Notes under the pieces: model-generated
The model's input: the letters and a program-made list of their open reading frames with translations, nothing else
What the model was told of the DNA's origin: nothing
The model's database searches: none
DNA from: Patiria pectinifera
Lineage: Eukaryota > Echinodermata > Asteroidea > Valvatida > Asterinidae
Reading direction: 5' to 3'
Length of the DNA: 64,000 nucleotides
Assembly (NCBI GenBank): GCA_029964075.1
Contig: CM057142.1
Span: forward strand, 34,164,392-34,228,391
Part shown: positions 44,130-55,010 of the stretch, one piece after another
Layout of the letters: every line of letters starts with the position of its first letter
Numbering within the stretch: position 1 is the stretch's first letter
Made by a program: the position numbers and the translations under genes

Positions 44130-45809
44130 AAAGAAAAAGAATTGGTTGGGGGAAAATGGGGGGCCCCTCTAATGTCCCTGAATCGAAAATGTCCCTAGAA
44201 AATCAAGCATTTTTGAAGCATTTTTTTTTTGCCTTTTTTTTTTTCCCCTAGAAATTTGCTTACAGGTCTTATGACCGACAAATACTATAGAAAACACATC
44301 TATTCTTATTTACTTTAGTCAACATACTGTAGGCCTACATGCAATGTACATGTACTTATAGAGGGTACATGTACATACTGTACAAAGTACCGGTACAACA
44401 ACAATGTTACATTTGATTTCCATCTTGACTTCAATGTAGCTAAATTATGTTATGAGACTAGGGTAAAAAGTATATTCACCTTCATAGCAATCCTTAAGTG
44501 CAATGAGTCAAATGTCCATGTACCTCAGTAATTACCGGTACAATGTACATGTATGTGCTGTTAATGTTTAAATGCAGTTAATGCACATTAATGGGTGACG
44601 TGTGACATGACAATTTTACTTTTGTTTTTCACAATGTTTCCGTTTCTGCTTAGTACTGCAGCAATCTCCTTGTGGGGATATATTTAAAGTTGCAGTGGCT
44701 GGCAGACAAGAATTTAGTAGCTTCCCCCTTAACCAATGATGGGATCTTGAGCCTCTTTAGGCGAATGTTTCAATTGATTTGAAATGTATGTTACTTATTG
44801 CCTACAATGCAGTAGAACACTGAGCTGATGCGTTTTTAACAACACCTCAAATAAGTGAAATTTAGGTGAATGCAGGGAAAAGAGGGTGGGGTTCAATCAG
44901 GGTGGGACAGGGGTGGGGCAGGAGTTGGAGAGGAGGTGGGGATTGGGGAGGGTGGGGGAGGAGCTGTGTACATGTACGTCATACTATGTAAATGTACATG
45001 GCTATCATGCCCTTTGTTGTTTTAATTAAAGGCATAGGATCATTTGCATTTATCCCAAAAGTAACCTACCAAGTTATAATCAAACAGTTTACTTGGATTT
45101 CAGATCATACTGGTACTAAACACCAATGGACGTAATCATGATTCATTCAGGATCAGAAGATTGTGCATTGTTTTTCACTGTTTTCTGGAAATGTGTAATA
45201 TCCACTGAGCAGGCTAGGTTTTGAACTTTCCTATTTTGAGTGATGCATGAGAGTCCCAAAACTTAAAGTACCGGTATTGAAAACAAAACGTGCAATGCAA
45301 GAAAATAGACTGGTACATGAAACAACCAGTCCAACAACTGCATCAATCAACTGTGCCAAAAGAAACATCTGGCATGTCTGGTACTAGTCTCAATTTTTAC
45401 CCGTTTCATAGTCATGCCACCAGAATACTGAAGGATCAATCTTCTAAAAAAGTTGAACATGTACCAATCTAGTCATAGGCTTGGAATAGAATGCACTTTC
45501 AGGTGCAAAATATTAAAGCAAAGTCTCCTACATGTATAAAAAAAAATGACTTGAGACTTCAAACTTGGCTGGCGAAATACAGAGGACCTTGTCTTTGCCT
45601 CATGAAAATTTTGGAGAATTTTGTCGGCTAAAGAGTCAGTAAAGTTGGCCTTTTTTTGTTTCGCATGTTTTTCTGTACTTCAGGTCCCAGTCTGGATGTT
45701 GAGCAGCAAATGATCCTATGAAGTATTATACCTTTAAACACTGCATGGTTTATTATAAGGTACCCGCTGCTATGTACATCAGATTCGAACCAGCCAACTG
45801 ATCTCGTTA

Positions 45810-45880
45810 GCTCGGTGGTCGAGTGGTTAGACATCTGCACTAGAAAGCAGGAGGTCGTGGGTTGGAGTCCCACCCGAGTG
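45810..45880 (+). mobile_element. tRNA-like SINE head, second copy
   Basis: A box TGGTCGAGTGG near 45816 and a decayed B box GGTTGGAGTCC near 45860. Six of seven acceptor pairs are possible (GCTCGGT with CCCGAGT). Closely matches 29615-29685. Confidence 0.55.
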
Positions 45881-45899
45881 ATTTTTTCCAACTTTCACT

Positions 45900-47800
45900 C
45901 GGGAGGTAACACACTGAGTATACAGTGTTTAAACGTCGGTGAAGGGCAAAACCTAATTTGACTGCATGGTTTGTAACTTTTCGACCTAGTTTCTGGCATA
46001 CATGTCACTAGACTTTTAATTAGATGATCCCATCAAGTGACGTGTCATATCTATTGATTAGAAATTATCTATTCAACTTGTGCCAGCAGTACACGCAGAA
46101 TTTGTCTATTGGGAAGGCTCACAAGATTTTTTTGACTTGCAGGCAACGGCATTTATAAATTGGGTTGGGGTGTTTGGTGGGTGTTTAGGAGGGCAGCTGG
46201 ACCTCATCTGAAGCTGGGGGTTGGGTCATCTCTGAATACAAATCAAAAATTAAAATGTACATTTTTATGAGATATTTGGATAGGTTAATTAAAGTTTTGC
46301 ATTGCAGTAAAGTCTAGCGAATGGAATAAACAAAACAAACCTAACCCATTAGCCATTGTACTACATTGTTTGTATTCACCGAAGAATCAATAAAACCATA
46401 GAGTGCCTTGGCACTTTGGGGCGCTACAGTGAGTAATACTGTAGGCATGGAGGTATCAGGCGCTACAGTGACTAAAAGGTAAACATTATCAAAGGCTATG
46501 GGCTCCGTGCACAAGTACCCCAACAAAAGAGTTGGGGGTGGCCTAGACTGGTTCCTGATCCATCCATTACGTATTTCGAATGTATCCAAACTTACTGGAG
46601 GCGGGGATTAGTCTCGGAGACCATCGCGAGTTGAATTCGAATGTATTCGCACGCCGACAATGCCTGACATGCACACGAAGACGCGGTGGCTATAACTTTT
46701 GCATATTCAGGAAGTCGTGTGTACTTCGCGCACGAACCAGTACAGTACAGTACAGTACGCACGCGCAGTGTGTCCTGTCCACGGAGCTCTCAAAAGAGGT
46801 AAAAATGCGCCCTCTTTTGTTGGCGCACGGAGGCTATAGCCATAGAAAGAGTAAAATACCCATAATTAGAAAAGTCTAAAATTAAAAAAATGGAGGTTCA
46901 TTACACATATAAGTATGACAAGGGCAGTTGCATTATCAGCTCACCACGTGGCGTATTCGAAACCATGTTCTCTTGTTGAATGAACACCAGAACGGATTTC
47001 AAATGACGAGAACAAATACGCAAACAGTGTTTGCAAACACTATTTTCCTCCCCACTTATTGAGAAGTAAATGAGGATGTCAAGAACAGAGACAGCGGACT
47101 TACCGCAAATTATGTTAGTTTTTTGTGCATAAAATTGAAAACACTCATTCAGTGAGGCTTTTCTTGCCAATTTCTATAGCTGTTCCGGGATTTCAATTAT
47201 TTTTATAAGATCAATTTTCCTTCTTTTCAATTCAGCGTTTTAATACGGTTGTTAGCTCCATTCCACACGATCTGTTACACGGTACCCTGTGGAGACATGG
47301 GTTAATTAGGGAACAAAAGATTGAATATGTCTCCACAGAGCAATTTCTATAGGTGAATACGTCTCCACAAGGTTATCACGAAATACAAATGTATATGGAT
47401 TTTACTCAAAAACTAGGAATTTCCAAGGTGTGTTGATCCGTCGCAAATTGAAGTATTTTATGTAAGGGATATTCAGTCTGAATTTCAGCCCAGGAAATTA
47501 ATTCCGGTTAAAATAGGAGCATTTTGAACTACACTTTCAAACTCGAAATCTTAATTAGTAGGCCTACCCGAGAACAAAGAAATGACTCCACAAGGATACA
47601 AATTCCAGTATTTATGCACTCAGGCGTTCGTAACCAGCAACTTGAGAACACTGTTCGCGGGTCACTCGGGACCTGAATACACCCACGATCTCCAAGTGTG
47701 AAACTAGGTTGTTAAGCACCATAGCCTAGGTATGAGAACTTCTATTGTTGGAAAAATGGGTCAAGTTTTGAAATCAGGAGTAATTGCAATAGAAAGAATA
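45900..47800. other. Intergenic, no supported feature
   Basis: Contains a short (CAGTA)n-like run at about 46738-46758 and a CpG-richer patch around 46590-46800, but no convincing exon or RNA gene. Confidence 0.35.
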
Positions 47801-47804
47801 TAGC

Positions 47805-48934
47805 AGTGTATATTTAGCCGGCTCTGACTTTCTTTAAGTAAACAATATTTTGCCCGACAGGCAAAATATTGGGACTTAGAAATTTTTACCGTGACAAATC
47901 TTAGTCAGGTTCTGCCCCACCATTGTCGTTGTGACTTCATATTCACGAGACGGGAATCAGACCATTTTAAAATTTCGGACTTTATTTCCCTTTGAAAAAA
48001 ATCCTCCAGATTCACAGATCGAAAAAAGAAAATGTAATAGTACTCTGTAATTAAATGTTGAAGTCAATTTAAAATAATAAAAGAACAGTATTCTTATTGA
48101 GAGTGGATATATTGCCAGCGGTAATCCTGGCAAGCTAACGTTTACTAAAGGTTTGCCGGCAGCAATCTCTATCAACAGAGGGCGCTGTACTCTTTAAGAT
48201 AGGGCTGAATTATAAGATATTAAATTACCACCAACGGTGGTGTAGCTCCTGTGGCCTAGTGGATAAGCAACAGATATCATGAGTGGGAAGACCCGGGTTC
48301 GATCCCCACTGGCGACATTTCTAAGGTTTTTTTCCCCATCCCCCAAAAATAAGAATATTCTTATTTTATTATTTTAACATGTCCCAAACATTTCATTGCA
48401 GAGTATATTACATTTTCTTTTTCAGATTTGTGGCTCTGGTGGATTTTTTTTAAAGGGAAATAAAGTCCGAAATTGTAAAAATGGTCTGATTCCCATCTTG
48501 TGAATACGAGGTAACAACGATAATTTTGGCATGGAGCCAGACTAAAACTTGTCACCGGAAAATGTGTAAGTAAAAAAAAAACAGTAACTGCGCATGTTCA
48601 GTGCATATCCGGCAAACTAACGTTTACTGAAGGTTTGCCGTCTCTGGCAAAATATACACTGCCTTTTTTTAAAGGGAAATAAAGTCCGAAATTGTAAAAT
48701 GGTCTGGAAAATGTCTAACTCTAACTTAAAAGAAACCAAGTAGCTGCGCATGTTCAGTGCATATCCGGCAAGCTAACGTTTACTAAAGCCTTAGGTTTGC
48801 CCATCTCCCGCTAAATATCCACTGCCATTCTGATTTTTATTTTTGGGGGGACAAAAAAAACCTGGCTTAGCCTTCGTTTTTATTTTCTGAAACTGACAGA
48901 AAGCCGGCTAAATCTAGCCGACTAAATATACACT
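47805..48934. mobile_element. 1.13 kb foldback-type element with AGTGTATATTTAG ends
   Basis: Left AGTGTATATTTAGCCGGCT and right (inverse) AGTGTATATTTAGTCGGCT. Inside, about 47915-48055 and 48395-48530 are inverse copies sharing GGGAAATAAAGTCCGAAATT. The phrase CTGCGCATGTTCAGTGCATA occurs twice (about 48589, 48744), and GCAAACTAACGTTTACT-like words at least three times. A tRNA-like sequence lies at its centre. Confidence 0.68.
48242..48316 (+). mobile_element. tRNA-like sequence (SINE head) inside foldback element
   Basis: A box TGGCCTAGTGG (48252-48262) and B box GGTTCGATCCC (48296-48306) at tRNA spacing. No 7 bp acceptor stem was found, so a decayed SINE or tRNA pseudogene is more likely than a functional tRNA. 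Confidence 0.5.
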
Positions 48935-49055
48935 TCCAAAGAATATTGTTTGGGGTCGCACAGGTCACTCTCAGATGATAAAAACACTCAAAAAAGAAAG
49001 TGGGATGTTGGGGTCCTAAACCGCACAACACAAATTCACAATCACCTCGAACTTT

Positions 49056-49808
49056 AGCCCCACTAGTGTGGCCGCGGTATGCTGCGCTGAACCTCTGGCC
49101 ACACACCGTGGTACCGCGCACTACTGAGGGCGTTTTCATAAAATTTCAGCGCGGTTTCTTACGTATGGTCGTATTCTATGATGTCCCATCTATCACTTCT
49201 GGGATGCTTAGGTGTAATGATGTTCAATTTTCCGAGATATTCTTGAATTTTTCTGGAGCCCATATGCACCCGTGAAACGTCTGGTGATGGCAGCCATTTT
49301 GAATGTGACAAGAGATGACCTCAACTTGCTGTGACGTCGCGTTTATGCAAATTGCTTGTCGAGCGAGGGCGCGAGTTGCAAATGCGACGGCTGTTTCCTG
49401 TACCATGCATTTATCGTCTGGGGGCCACGTGCACTGATCTCTATTCAGGATCTACGGCACAGGAAACAGCCGTCGCATTTGCAACTCGCGCCCTCGCTCG
49501 ACAAGCAATTTGCATAAACGCGACGTCACAGCTTGAGGTCATCTCTTGTCACGTTCAAAATGGCTGCCATCACCAGATGTTTCACGAGTGCATATGCTAT
49601 ATGGGCTCCAGAAAAATTCAAGAATATCTCGGAAAATTGAACATCACTACACCTAAGCATCCCAGAAGTGATAGATGGGACATCATAGAATACGACCATA
49701 TGTAAGAAACCGCCCTGAATTTTTATGAAAACGCCCTCAGTAGTGCGCGGTACCACGGTGTGTGGCCAGAGGTTCAGCGCAGCATACCGCGGCCACACTA
49801 GTGGGGCT
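49056..49808. mobile_element. 753 bp giant palindrome (foldback element 1)
   Basis: Arms 49056-49401 and 49459-49808 are nearly perfect inverse copies, about 346-350 bp, around a 57 bp loop. Termini are AGCCCCACTAGTGTGGCC and its inverse. Termini resemble foldback element 2 at 50416. ORFs across it are mirror images with no protein similarity. Confidence 0.9.
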
Positions 49809-50415
49809 GTTACGCCCCAACTATTGCATCGGTCCCAACTATAGTTGGGACTGTCCCAACTATAGTGCGGCAGTTGGGTCGGCCCAACTATAGTTAGGAC
49901 TGGAGTTGCGCCGGATGCTTCATGCTTGATAGATCTTGTTGGATTAAATGTTCCGCGGCGCTGGCACCGTGTATTCGTCGTGCATGCATGCCGCAAGGCT
50001 GGCCGGTCACGTGGTACTGCCTAGTTGGATGAGTTGTCCAGCTGCTGGGTTTTATTGTCCAGCAACATTTTGAAAAATTCAAAGATTGCCATGGCCGGCC
50101 AACTATAGATGGGCCCCACCCATAGCTAATGTCAAAGGTCCCAAGTAAAGTCGGACATGTAGGGAATGCTTTATAGTCGTACATCAATGTAAACTATAGT
50201 TGGGACCGCCAAATAAAAATATTGCGGTGCCCCAACTACAGATGGTCCCCACCCATAGATAATTTTATTGGTCCCAAGTAAAGTCAGATGTGTATTAGAG
50301 TTGTAGGGAATGTTTTATAATCGTACAACAATGTACACTATAGTTGGGACCGCAAAACAAAAAGATTGGGGCGGCCCAACTATAGATTCGCCCCCTTAGT
50401 AGCTAATTTCAGGGT

Positions 50416-50874
50416 AGCCCCATAAATGTGGCCTATTTACTGGACTGCCTCCGTAAACATAGGCCACACATCCACATGTACAAAAACGTGTCGACTTTGC
50501 CAAATTTTGATTTTCCCATTTAGGCTTAGTTTGTAGGGTTTTTTTGCTTTAGAAGCATACTCACCCTCTTTATAGGCTAATCAGAAAGTGCTGCCTTTTT
50601 CAGATGTATATTTTTCGTGAAATTTCCAGATTCATTTTTACACGTTTTCGTATCAACATGAAATTTCACAAAAAATATACACGTACATCTGAAAAAGGCA
50701 GCACTTTCTGATTAGCCTATAAAGAGGGTGAGTATGCTTCTAAAGCAAAAAAAACCTACAAACTAAGCCTAAATGGAAAAATCAAAATTTGGCATAGTCG
50801 ACACGTTTTTGAACATGTGGATGTGTGGCCTATGTTTACGGAGAGTCCAGTAAATAGGCCACATTTATGGGGCT
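50416..50874. mobile_element. 459 bp foldback element 2 with exact 11 bp duplication
   Basis: Near-perfect palindrome from AGCCCCATAAATGTGGCC to its inverse, arms about 200 bp, loop around ACACGTTTTCGTATCAACAT. AATTTCAGGGT is repeated exactly at 50405-50415 and 50875-50885. An 9-11 bp duplication suggests a Mutator-like transposase in trans. Confidence 0.9.
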
Positions 50875-50882
50875 AATTTCAG

Positions 50883-51456
50883 GGTAATCCTTACTTTTAG
50901 GACACCTCTATTTTTTACAAGTTCTGTTCAAAACTGACTTTTGCAGATAACTGTCCAGTACCAAAGTGACTTTTGCAGGCTAAAGCAGTCTTTTTTCTTC
51001 ATATAAACTCATGATAGTTGTAGTTTTGAAAGCACTTTCGAAGAAAATGTGACTTTCCTACCATTTTTCGCAGTCAGACATGCATGTTGTTGTTCTCACA
51101 GGCGTGAAAGCCCTACAGAATGAAAGCCCGATGCTGATTGGCTGCTAAAAAAATAAATTAATCTGGTTCCCAGACCAAAAGATTCTGACTACTCTTTCTT
51201 TGGGTCTGGGGCCAAACTAAAATAATAAAGTAGTTCTGTCTTTCTGTTGTCATCGTCGTCTTTAACCCCTCATAAATCAAAGCCCTGCCCTCTTTCCACA
51301 AAATTAAACCTGCTGATATTCAAGAAGGTGTCATTGCCAATTGTTCAGATGTGCCAAGAAGTATCAGAATGTCAATTTTGAGTGTCATTAAGTCAACTGC
51401 TTTGGTGAGTCTTTCCCTTCCTATATAGGAACGGGGTCCTAAAAGTAAGGATTACC
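50883..51456. mobile_element. 574 bp MITE with GGTAATCCTTACTTTTAGG ends
   Basis: Left GGTAATCCTTACTTTTAGGA and right inverse TCCTAAAAGTAAGGATTACC, perfect over 20 bp. Flanks AATTTCAG (50875-50882) and AATTTCGG (51457-51464) match 7 of 8, consistent with an hAT-like 8 bp duplication. Its left flank was later reused by foldback element 2. Confidence 0.8.
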
Positions 51457-51594
51457 AATTTCGGTGGTCCCCAGTAAAGTCAGACGTGTATCAGAGCTGT
51501 AGGGAACGTTTTATAGTTGTACATCAATGTAAACTATAGTTGGGACACCGCAAAATAGAAAGATCGGAGTGGCCCAACTATATTGTTGATGTAC

Positions 51595-52205
51595 CCTAAC
51601 GTGGCGCGGCCCCTAACGTGGCGCACTTTGATTTTTCGCCTGTATCGCCTAGCTAGAGCAAAAGTTTTAACTGAAATTTCACAGAAAGTGAAATTTCATC
51701 AAGTTCTAAACACTCCCGTTTATAAATCGCGAGTTTACATACCCGTTACAAAGTTAAAAGAAAAAATAATTTTGGCGTGATTTTCTGATTTTATTTTCAA
51801 GTGCAAAGTGAACCCTTTGAAAATGCCCCGAAAAATAAAAAAAATAATTTTCTGACAAACATTTGGCTGGGTTTGTAAGTTAAGGTAATAATGATTTATC
51901 AGAATTTATCAAGTTTACAGAAATTCCTAAATGTTAATTTGGAATTTTCCGAGATTTATTCAAGTGCGCCACATTAGGGAACACTCCGCCAATTTGTGCC
52001 CAATTTCCGGACGCGACCGTTTTTGCATTTCGGATGAAATTTTGTGAAACCGAAATTGTTCACAGGGGTTAAACAGCAAGCATTAAAAAGGTAAAAGTAC
52101 CAGTATTTCACTGCATAAATTTGAGGTTTATCAACAAAGAGGTTTGGCAACACTACACAAGGAAAGTTGGGTAAGCTTCGAAGTGCGCCACGTTAGGGAA
52201 CACGA
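51595..52205. mobile_element. ~610 bp element with CCCTAACGTGGCGC ends, copy 2
   Basis: Same orientation and order as 34027-34652, starting CCCTAACGTGGCGCGGCC and ending GTGCGCCACGTTAGGG. Contained in the 49813-53180 element. Confidence 0.72.
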
Positions 52206-52479
52206 CTATAGATCATGTAGATGGGCCAGCCCAACAGTGGAACTTACACTGAGTTACAGTTGGGACGACTTCTAGCTTCATATACCGCCCAGCCAAGGAA
52301 CAACCTCCGCATCACAGCAGTCACACACACATCGTGATGGAAAATGTAAAACAATGCTGAACAAGTATTGAAAATGCATGCAATTTGCTCAGAGCTTATG
52401 TTTTTTTCAGTTTTTCAATTAGAATACCCCAGTTATTTCTAATAAAGCCTACTTACGCCTTACTCAGCAATTGAGCCCT

Positions 52480-52800
52480 TAAGGCAGTCATTGGTTTTTA
52501 GCGGCTGCGCAATTTACGTCGGTGAGCCGCAGCCGCAACCTGGTGAGATTACTCACTCCTTCATTTGCCAGGGTCATTCGCCCAATGGCAGAGTTCGCAT
52601 ACGCAAGCAAACGACACCGCCAGCACGGATAGGCCTATCAGACGTGCACGCGACACGCAGCAGCCCTCGCACGTATGGCCCCTCAGCCGTGAGGCGGGCC
52701 GTACGCCATTGTGGACGCGCGCCCAACTAGCGGTTGACGTACGTAAAGGCCTCACAGTTGCCAAGAGCGTGCGTTCTTGATATTGCCCACATTGATTGAA
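52480..52800 (+). promoter_or_regulatory. CpG-rich island, possible promoter
   Basis: An abrupt GC- and CpG-rich patch (for example CGCGACACGCAGCAG, GGACGCGCGCCC) in AT-rich surroundings, directly upstream of a candidate first coding exon at 52808. No TATA box or initiator could be assigned. Confidence 0.3.
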
Positions 52801-52807
52801 GGGAATT

Positions 52808-52863
52808 ATGACACAGATGGACCCTCAACAGAATAGGAGGTCCCAGAGGCTGAAGGGAAATGA
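52808..52863 (+). CDS. Candidate first coding exon of an unknown gene
   Basis: ATG at 52808 opens MTQMDPQQNRRSQRLKGN and meets a consensus donor (GA|GTAAGTAG) in phase 2 at 52863, just before an in-frame TAA in the intron. No downstream exon was recognised. The RRSQRLK word is basic and could be nuclear. It may be a fragment captured by the surrounding transposon. Confidence 0.25.
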
Positions 52864-54074
52864 GTAAGTAGCTGGAAATCAAGGATGTAGCTCAAGAAAG
52901 GTGGACGTTGTTTTTACAAGGGTTGTCATTTTGTTCAAAATTTCGTGGGGTACAAGTCGTGAAACAGGTCTGGGTGGGAAGTTCAACATTGAGGCAGCTT
53001 CAACATGTTTTTTTTTTTATGTTAACTACTATTCCGGTATAGTTGGGACAGGCCTAACTATTGTTGGGCCAGCCCAACTGTGGAACTACAGTTGGGACAG
53101 GCCCAACTATAGTTGGGACAGGCCCAACTATAGTTGGGACAGGCCCAACTATAGTTGGGACTGATGCGATAGTTGGGGCGTAACAAAACAGGGCTACTCG
53201 AACTTCTGTCATGTCTGTGCACAAGGCTCCATGACAACTGTCTCTGGCAATCAATATTGTTTATCACTACGATTAATCAGCGCAATTAAACACCAATTTG
53301 TGTTTCTCCAAAAACTCCCATGATGAACAGTTGCAATTTTACACACCTGATATCACTGTTCGCCTGTTCTGATGCCATTTGGGAGTTCCTATCAACATCT
53401 GTCGTCATTTTTGTAGAAGGTTTCATGGCATTTTAATCGCATCTTTAAAATTCGTTCAGGTATGCAGACAATCTGGTAACCCCTGTCACTACCGTTCCAA
53501 TACATTTCATACGAACGGTGGGACCAGTCTATTATAATGTAAACTGTAGGTGGCGCTATTGCAAAATATTGCAATGCGATGAGTTCGCAGCTATTACGGC
53601 CGAGGTGCCTGCGAACGTCCAAGGCGGACGGTGGTTGCAACCCCCCCCCCCCCCCCCCCCTTTAGCGTTCAGCCGCTGCCTAATGATACTAGTAAAATGG
53701 GGCAAAAAAATTATAAATGGATTGCTAAAAGTTGATATCAAATTGCCATAGAATGCACTGAGAGAAAACATCGTAGATTCAAAAAAAAAAAATCAGTCCG
53801 GGGGCATGCCCCAGGCCCCCCACCCCCAGTATATGGCGGGGCACGCCTTCACTCAAATATCGCCAACCCCCCCCCCCCTTCCTGAAAGCTAGATCCACCG
53901 CAATGGAAATAAGTTGTTTGGATTTTTGGGGGTTTTTTTTAATTACTTTTTTGCGTTATCCCTGCTTTTTCCACTGTATGTATATTAATTTTTTTATACG
54001 ATTTTAGATATTTTGTTTTGTTTTGTTAAGTCTTAACTTATATTGAATTTGTATCATTATTGTGTAGAAATTGA

Positions 54075-54098
54075 GAATAAATCAAATCAAATCAAATC
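54075..54098 (+). repeat. (AAATC)n tail, probable LINE 3' end
   Basis: AATAAATCAAATCAAATCAA follows a T-rich 3' UTR-like stretch, as in non-LTR retrotransposon tails. No coding part of the element was found upstream. Confidence 0.45.
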
Positions 54099-54877
54099 AC
54101 CAGGGGGGGGGAGGGAGGGGGGCGGCATCGACCGAAGACAAACCAAGATCCAGTCAGAATTGGAACTGTCATTATTATTATTATTTTTTATTTATTTATT
54201 TATGCCAAATTAAAAGTATATATATAATCAAGATGGGCATTGGGTCGAGGACCTGTCATCCCACATCCAGATTTGAAGATCAAATTTCAATATTGCACAT
54301 TTTATAAAACTTAAAAAATATAGGCCTAAACAAGACGAACAAGGCAAACTGTCCATAATGTAATAGACAATGTATTTTCGAGGTTAACTTTTGTGGGTGA
54401 CTTTTGTGGGTGACTTTTGTTTTCTAAAAACTAATGTGAAACTCAACGTTTTGTGCGATCTGGATGCTGCAGCACTGGTTGACGCTTCCATTTTTTTTTA
54501 CCGTCCACCTGTGATCCGTTCGAAGCCACCCCAGGCCGATGTATGAATTAGGTTTCAGTTATTGTTTAGTTAAATGGGTTTGGCCTATACCTCAGAATAG
54601 GCCTAAAGGCTTTCCTCGTATGGTGTCATATAAACTACGGGGGCATTAATCCCCCTCTTCCGGCCCGAGGCCTATGACCCTCTTGCGCCAGTTTTGGGAA
54701 TGAAAAAATTAACCTTTGAGTCCCCCATCAATAATAATTTCCTTTGACTCCCAATACAACTTGGACCCAAATTACCAAAATTACATCACTGGTTTCCTCC
54801 AACATAATGTACATATTTATCGTCTCCCCCCGGTTCCCCCGGGCCCCCCAACACACTCATGTTTTGTTAAGCTTAGC

Positions 54878-55010
54878 CATGGGCGTCGCGAAGATTTTTT
54901 TTCTAGGGGGGGGGGGGAAATATTTTCCCCAAAAAAAATCTGTTTTTTTTTTTTTTTATTATTTAGAGGGGGGGGGGTCATTTGTCATTTGCTCTTTACA
55001 CCAATATGAC
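54878..55010. repeat. CATGGGCGTCGCGA repeat, copy 2
   Basis: Head CCATGGGCGTCGCGA followed by T, G, A and T homopolymer runs. Shares only the head and overall layout with 44016 and 60358. Confidence 0.55.

Larger units (their letters stand above)
49813..53180. mobile_element. 3.4 kb inverted-repeat element built from CCCAACTATAGTTGGG
   Basis: Left end CGCCCCAACTATTGCATCGG and right end (inverse) CGCCCCAACTATCGCATCAG, both followed by CCCAACTATAGTTGGG and flanked by TA. The right end has four iterations of GTTGGGACAGGCCCAACTAT. Internal ~130 bp repeats near 50093, 50225 and 51457 share GTCCC(C)AAGTAAAGTC and AAACTATAGTTGGGAC. Other elements sit inside it. No transposase seen. Confidence 0.75.

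Noticed and set aside
43980..44198. ORF with a poly-lysine stretch
   Set aside because: Created by the ~60 bp A tract of a repeat element.
45810..45880. Functional tRNA gene
   Set aside because: B box is decayed and the sequence matches another SINE head at 29615; no clean cloverleaf.
48242..48316. Functional Arg/Lys tRNA gene
   Set aside because: Both pol III boxes are good but the acceptor stem does not pair and it lies inside a foldback element.
49331..49996. 124- and 156-codon ORFs around 49331-49996
   Set aside because: They are mirror readings of the palindrome arms and show no protein similarity.
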